DNA from: Anaerolineales bacterium | GTDB lineage: Bacteria > Chloroflexota > Anaerolineae > Anaerolineales > Anaerolineaceae | Assembly (NCBI GenBank): GCA_020060485.1 | Contig: JAGVAB010000166.1 | Span: forward strand, 4,099 to 68,098 | DNA: 64,000 nucleotides | Direction of reading: 5' to 3' | In this document: positions 62,283 to 64,000 of the stretch, one piece after another | Numbering within the stretch: the first letter of the stretch is position 1 | Layout: each line of letters begins with the position of its first letter | Program-made: the position numbers and the translations under genes | The notes under the pieces: model-generated | The model's input: the letters and a program-made list of their open reading frames with translations, nothing else | The model's database searches: none | Told to the model about the DNA's origin: nothing

Positions 62283-63803
62283 TCAATTCGTTGCCAATTT
62301 CATAATTGCTTCTTGAGAAGCTTCCTCGATCGGCAGTTCACCGCTGATCCTGCCCGAGGAAACAATATAAACCCTGTCGCTCATTCCCAAAATCTCGGGT
62401 AATTCGGACGATATCATAATGATGCTCATTCCCTGCTGAACCAGATCCTTCATGATGGTATAAATCTCATACTTGGCGCCCACATCAATACCGCGGGTCG
62501 GTTCATCCAGGATCAAAACATCAGGCCGCACAAACAACCACTTTCCCAGCGAGACTTTCTGTTGATTTCCGCCGCTGAGATTGGAAACTTTTTGTTCCAC
62601 AGTCGGGGTTTTAATATTCAGTGAATCTCGGTATTCATTGGCAACTTTCACTTCCGCATTGTTGTTGACCACGCCGCGCCTGGCAATCTCCTGCAAATTC
62701 GCCAGAGTGATATTCTGCTTGACATCCTGGATCAGGATCAAGCCATCATGCTTCCTGTCCTCGGTCACATAAGCCATCCCGGCCTTGATCGCTTCTTCCG
62801 GATGCCTGAAGTTTTTCTTGTGACCTTTGATAAACATTTCCCCATCAACCCTGAAGCCACCCGGATTGCCGAAAATGCTCAGGGCCAGTTCTGTACGGCC
62901 GGAGCCCATCAAACCGGCAAAGCCAACAATCTCGCCTTTGCGGATATTAAAATTAACATCCTTGAGAATACTCCTGCCCAACGTCGGGTTGTAAGCATTC
63001 CAGTTCTTCACTTCCAACACCACGTCACCCAGTTGTTTTCGTTCTCGTTTCGGATAGATGTTTTCGATTTCACGGCCTACCATGTGCTTGATGAGCACAT
63101 TTTCGGATACTTCACCCTTATGAGCATCCAGTGTGCAAATCGTTTTGCCGTCCCGCAAAACTGTAACCGTATCCGCAATCTCAATCACTTCCTTGAGCTT
63201 ATGCGAGATCATGATACAGGTAACGCCTTGCTGTTTCAGGTCGCGCAGCAGATCCAAAAGGTTGGCACTATCATCCTCGTTCAAGGCTGCCGTGGGTTCG
63301 TCCAGGATCAGCAGCTTGACATTCTTGCTCAACGCTTTGGCAATTTCTACCAATTGCTGCTTGCCAACGCCCAGATTTTTAACCTTCATCGCCGGGTTGA
63401 GGTCCAGGCGTACTTTGCGCAGCAATTCCCCGGAGCGTTTGATGGTTTCGTTCCAGTCAACCACGTAATTCTTCTTGAGTTCATGACCAAGGAAGATGTT
63501 CTCAAACACCGTCATTTCAGACACCAGAGCCAATTCCTGATAAATGATGGCGATTCCGGCTTTCTCGCTGTCGCTGATGCCCTTGAACTTTTGCTCCTGA
63601 CCTTCAAAAAGAATATCCCCGCTGTAATCGCCAAAGGGATATACGCCGCTGAGCACCTTCATCAGGGTGGATTTCCCCGCACCATTTTCGCCTACCAGAC
63701 AGTGAATTTCGTTTTTGGCTACACGAAACCCAACGTCTTTCAACGCCATCACGCCAGGAAATTCCTTGGTGATATTTTTCATTTCCAGGATTGGAACACT
63801 CAT
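62283..63803 (-). CDS. Sugar ABC transporter ATPase (GguA/MmsA/XylG type)
   Basis: The 506-residue protein contains two ABC modules: Walker A GENGAGKST near 37 with Walker B LLILDEPTAALNE, and a second module with degenerate P-loop GLMGSGRTELAL near 290 and LSGGNQQKVSLGKWL then LILDEPTRGIDVG. This double-module form is typical of monosaccharide ABC importers. ATG 63803 follows GGAG. The upstream gene is the sugar-binding protein, so the operon order is SBP-ATPase-permease. Confidence 0.92.
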   Translation of the reverse strand: MSVPILEMKNITKEFPGVMALKDVGFRVAKNEIHCLVGENGAGKSTLMKVLSGVYPFGDYSGDILFEGQEQKFKGISDSEKAGIAIIYQELALVSEMTVFENIFLGHELKKNYVVDWNETIKRSGELLRKVRLDLNPAMKVKNLGVGKQQLVEIAKALSKNVKLLILDEPTAALNEDDSANLLDLLRDLKQQGVTCIMISHKLKEVIEIADTVTVLRDGKTICTLDAHKGEVSENVLIKHMVGREIENIYPKRERKQLGDVVLEVKNWNAYNPTLGRSILKDVNFNIRKGEIVGFAGLMGSGRTELALSIFGNPGGFRVDGEMFIKGHKKNFRHPEEAIKAGMAYVTEDRKHDGLILIQDVKQNITLANLQEIARRGVVNNNAEVKVANEYRDSLNIKTPTVEQKVSNLSGGNQQKVSLGKWLFVRPDVLILDEPTRGIDVGAKYEIYTIMKDLVQQGMSIIMISSELPEILGMSDRVYIVSSGRISGELPIEEASQEAIMKLATN

Positions 63804-63836
63804 AACAGCTCCGTCTATAAACTTTAATGATTTTTC

Positions 63837-63870
63837 AGGAATAGTGATGGCCGAAACCACCACTATTCCT
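63837..63870 (-). other. Intercistronic stem-loop between sugar-binding protein and ATPase genes
   Basis: AGGAATAGTG (63837-63846) is inverted as CACTATTCCT (63861-63870). In the minus direction no T-tract follows, so it is more likely an mRNA-stabilising or partial-termination hairpin that keeps the binding protein in excess. Confidence 0.6.
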
Positions 63871-63891
63871 GTTTTTACGAACTGCTATTGG

Positions 63892-64000
63892 TTACTGGAT
63901 TCCGGTGAAATCGCCGGCTTCGTAGTAACCCGAATCGATCAAGGCAGCCTTCACATTGTCCTTGTCCACTGCAATCACTTCGGACTGCTTGGCAGGAACG
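63892..64000 (-). CDS. Multiple-sugar-binding protein (ChvE/XylF type), C-terminal end, partial
   Basis: The minus strand encodes the last 35 residues before a TAA at 63894-63892, reading VPAKQSEVIAVDKDNVKAAL and ending IDSGYYEAGDFTGIQ. The DNVKAALIDSGYY segment is typical of ChvE/XylF-type periplasmic or lipoprotein sugar-binding proteins. The gene continues past the window edge and is first in the operon with the ATPase and permease genes. Confidence 0.75.
   Translation of the reverse strand, partial: VPAKQSEVIAVDKDNVKAALIDSGYYEAGDFTGIQ

Noticed and set aside
62748..63827. 359-codon plus-strand ORF opposite the sugar ATPase
   Set aside because: The ATPase has all ABC motifs on the minus strand; the plus-strand product has none.
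1..64000. tRNA, rRNA, CRISPR arrays, prophage or complete IS elements
   Set aside because: I scanned for T-loop motifs, regularly spaced direct repeats and transposase or phage proteins and found none; a Sec-tRNA gene is not visible in the window either.

Overview
The window looks like a chromosomal segment of a free-living anaerobic bacterium. My best guess is the Chloroflexota, class Anaerolineae. This is inferred from gene content only: pyruvate:ferredoxin oxidoreductase, a rubrerythrin-type iron protein, radical SAM and ferredoxin-ATPase genes, a secreted dockerin protein, GH3 glycosidase, and selenium and B12 enzymes. No rRNA, tRNA, CRISPR array, phage or intact insertion sequence was seen. 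GC content appears moderate, with AT-rich regulatory gaps.

Layout. 1-6100: Mn exporter MntP, a hybrid sensor kinase, 6-phosphogluconate dehydrogenase and a ferritin-like/VIT1 metal exporter. 6270-10610 (minus): a three-gene MacB-type ABC system, one ATPase of which carries a cyclic-nucleotide-binding domain; it is divergent from a PadR regulator. 11800-18900: GH3 beta-glucosidase, a hydroxyacid dehydrogenase, a small membrane protein, a ferric-reductase-like flavoprotein and a sugar-type MFS carrier. 18900-23142: a selenium cluster (YedE, YedF, cysteine desulfurase/selenocysteine lyase-like, DUF3343, SelD). SelD is itself a selenoprotein with an in-frame UGA at codon 25. Upstream of yedE is a promoter-driven 40-codon ORF with an in-frame UGA, followed by a GGUC-loop hairpin and then a terminator-like hairpin. 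It is either a tiny selenoprotein or a selenocysteine-sensing leader. 23143-23990: gene-free, rich in inverted repeats.

23991-38841: secreted CHAP-dockerin protein, a NarL-type two-component pair whose kinase has six tandem PAS domains, a split LysO lysine exporter, TatB-like protein, MFS carrier, two DUF3592 paralogues, an M50-like protease, TpiA, an SDR, a cupin and a hemolysin-III homologue. 39079-53247: PFOR divergent from a GntR regulator, then an apparent catabolic cluster (FAD oxidoreductase, two transporters, unrecognised fold-I PLP enzyme, 78-aa protein, fused B12-domain/TIM-barrel mutase, BioD-like P-loop protein). AT-rich sites sharing one core sit in front of three of its transcription units. 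This is the strongest candidate for an undescribed pathway.

53255-64000: a lipoprotein; a cluster resembling the Orange Protein (ORP) Mo-Cu cofactor system (XRE-cupin-NifX fusion, NifX-like protein, two ferredoxin-MinD ATPases, DUF59, radical SAM); a flavodoxin-like reductase with a TetR regulator; and a GguAB/ChvE-type sugar ABC transporter cut by the right edge.
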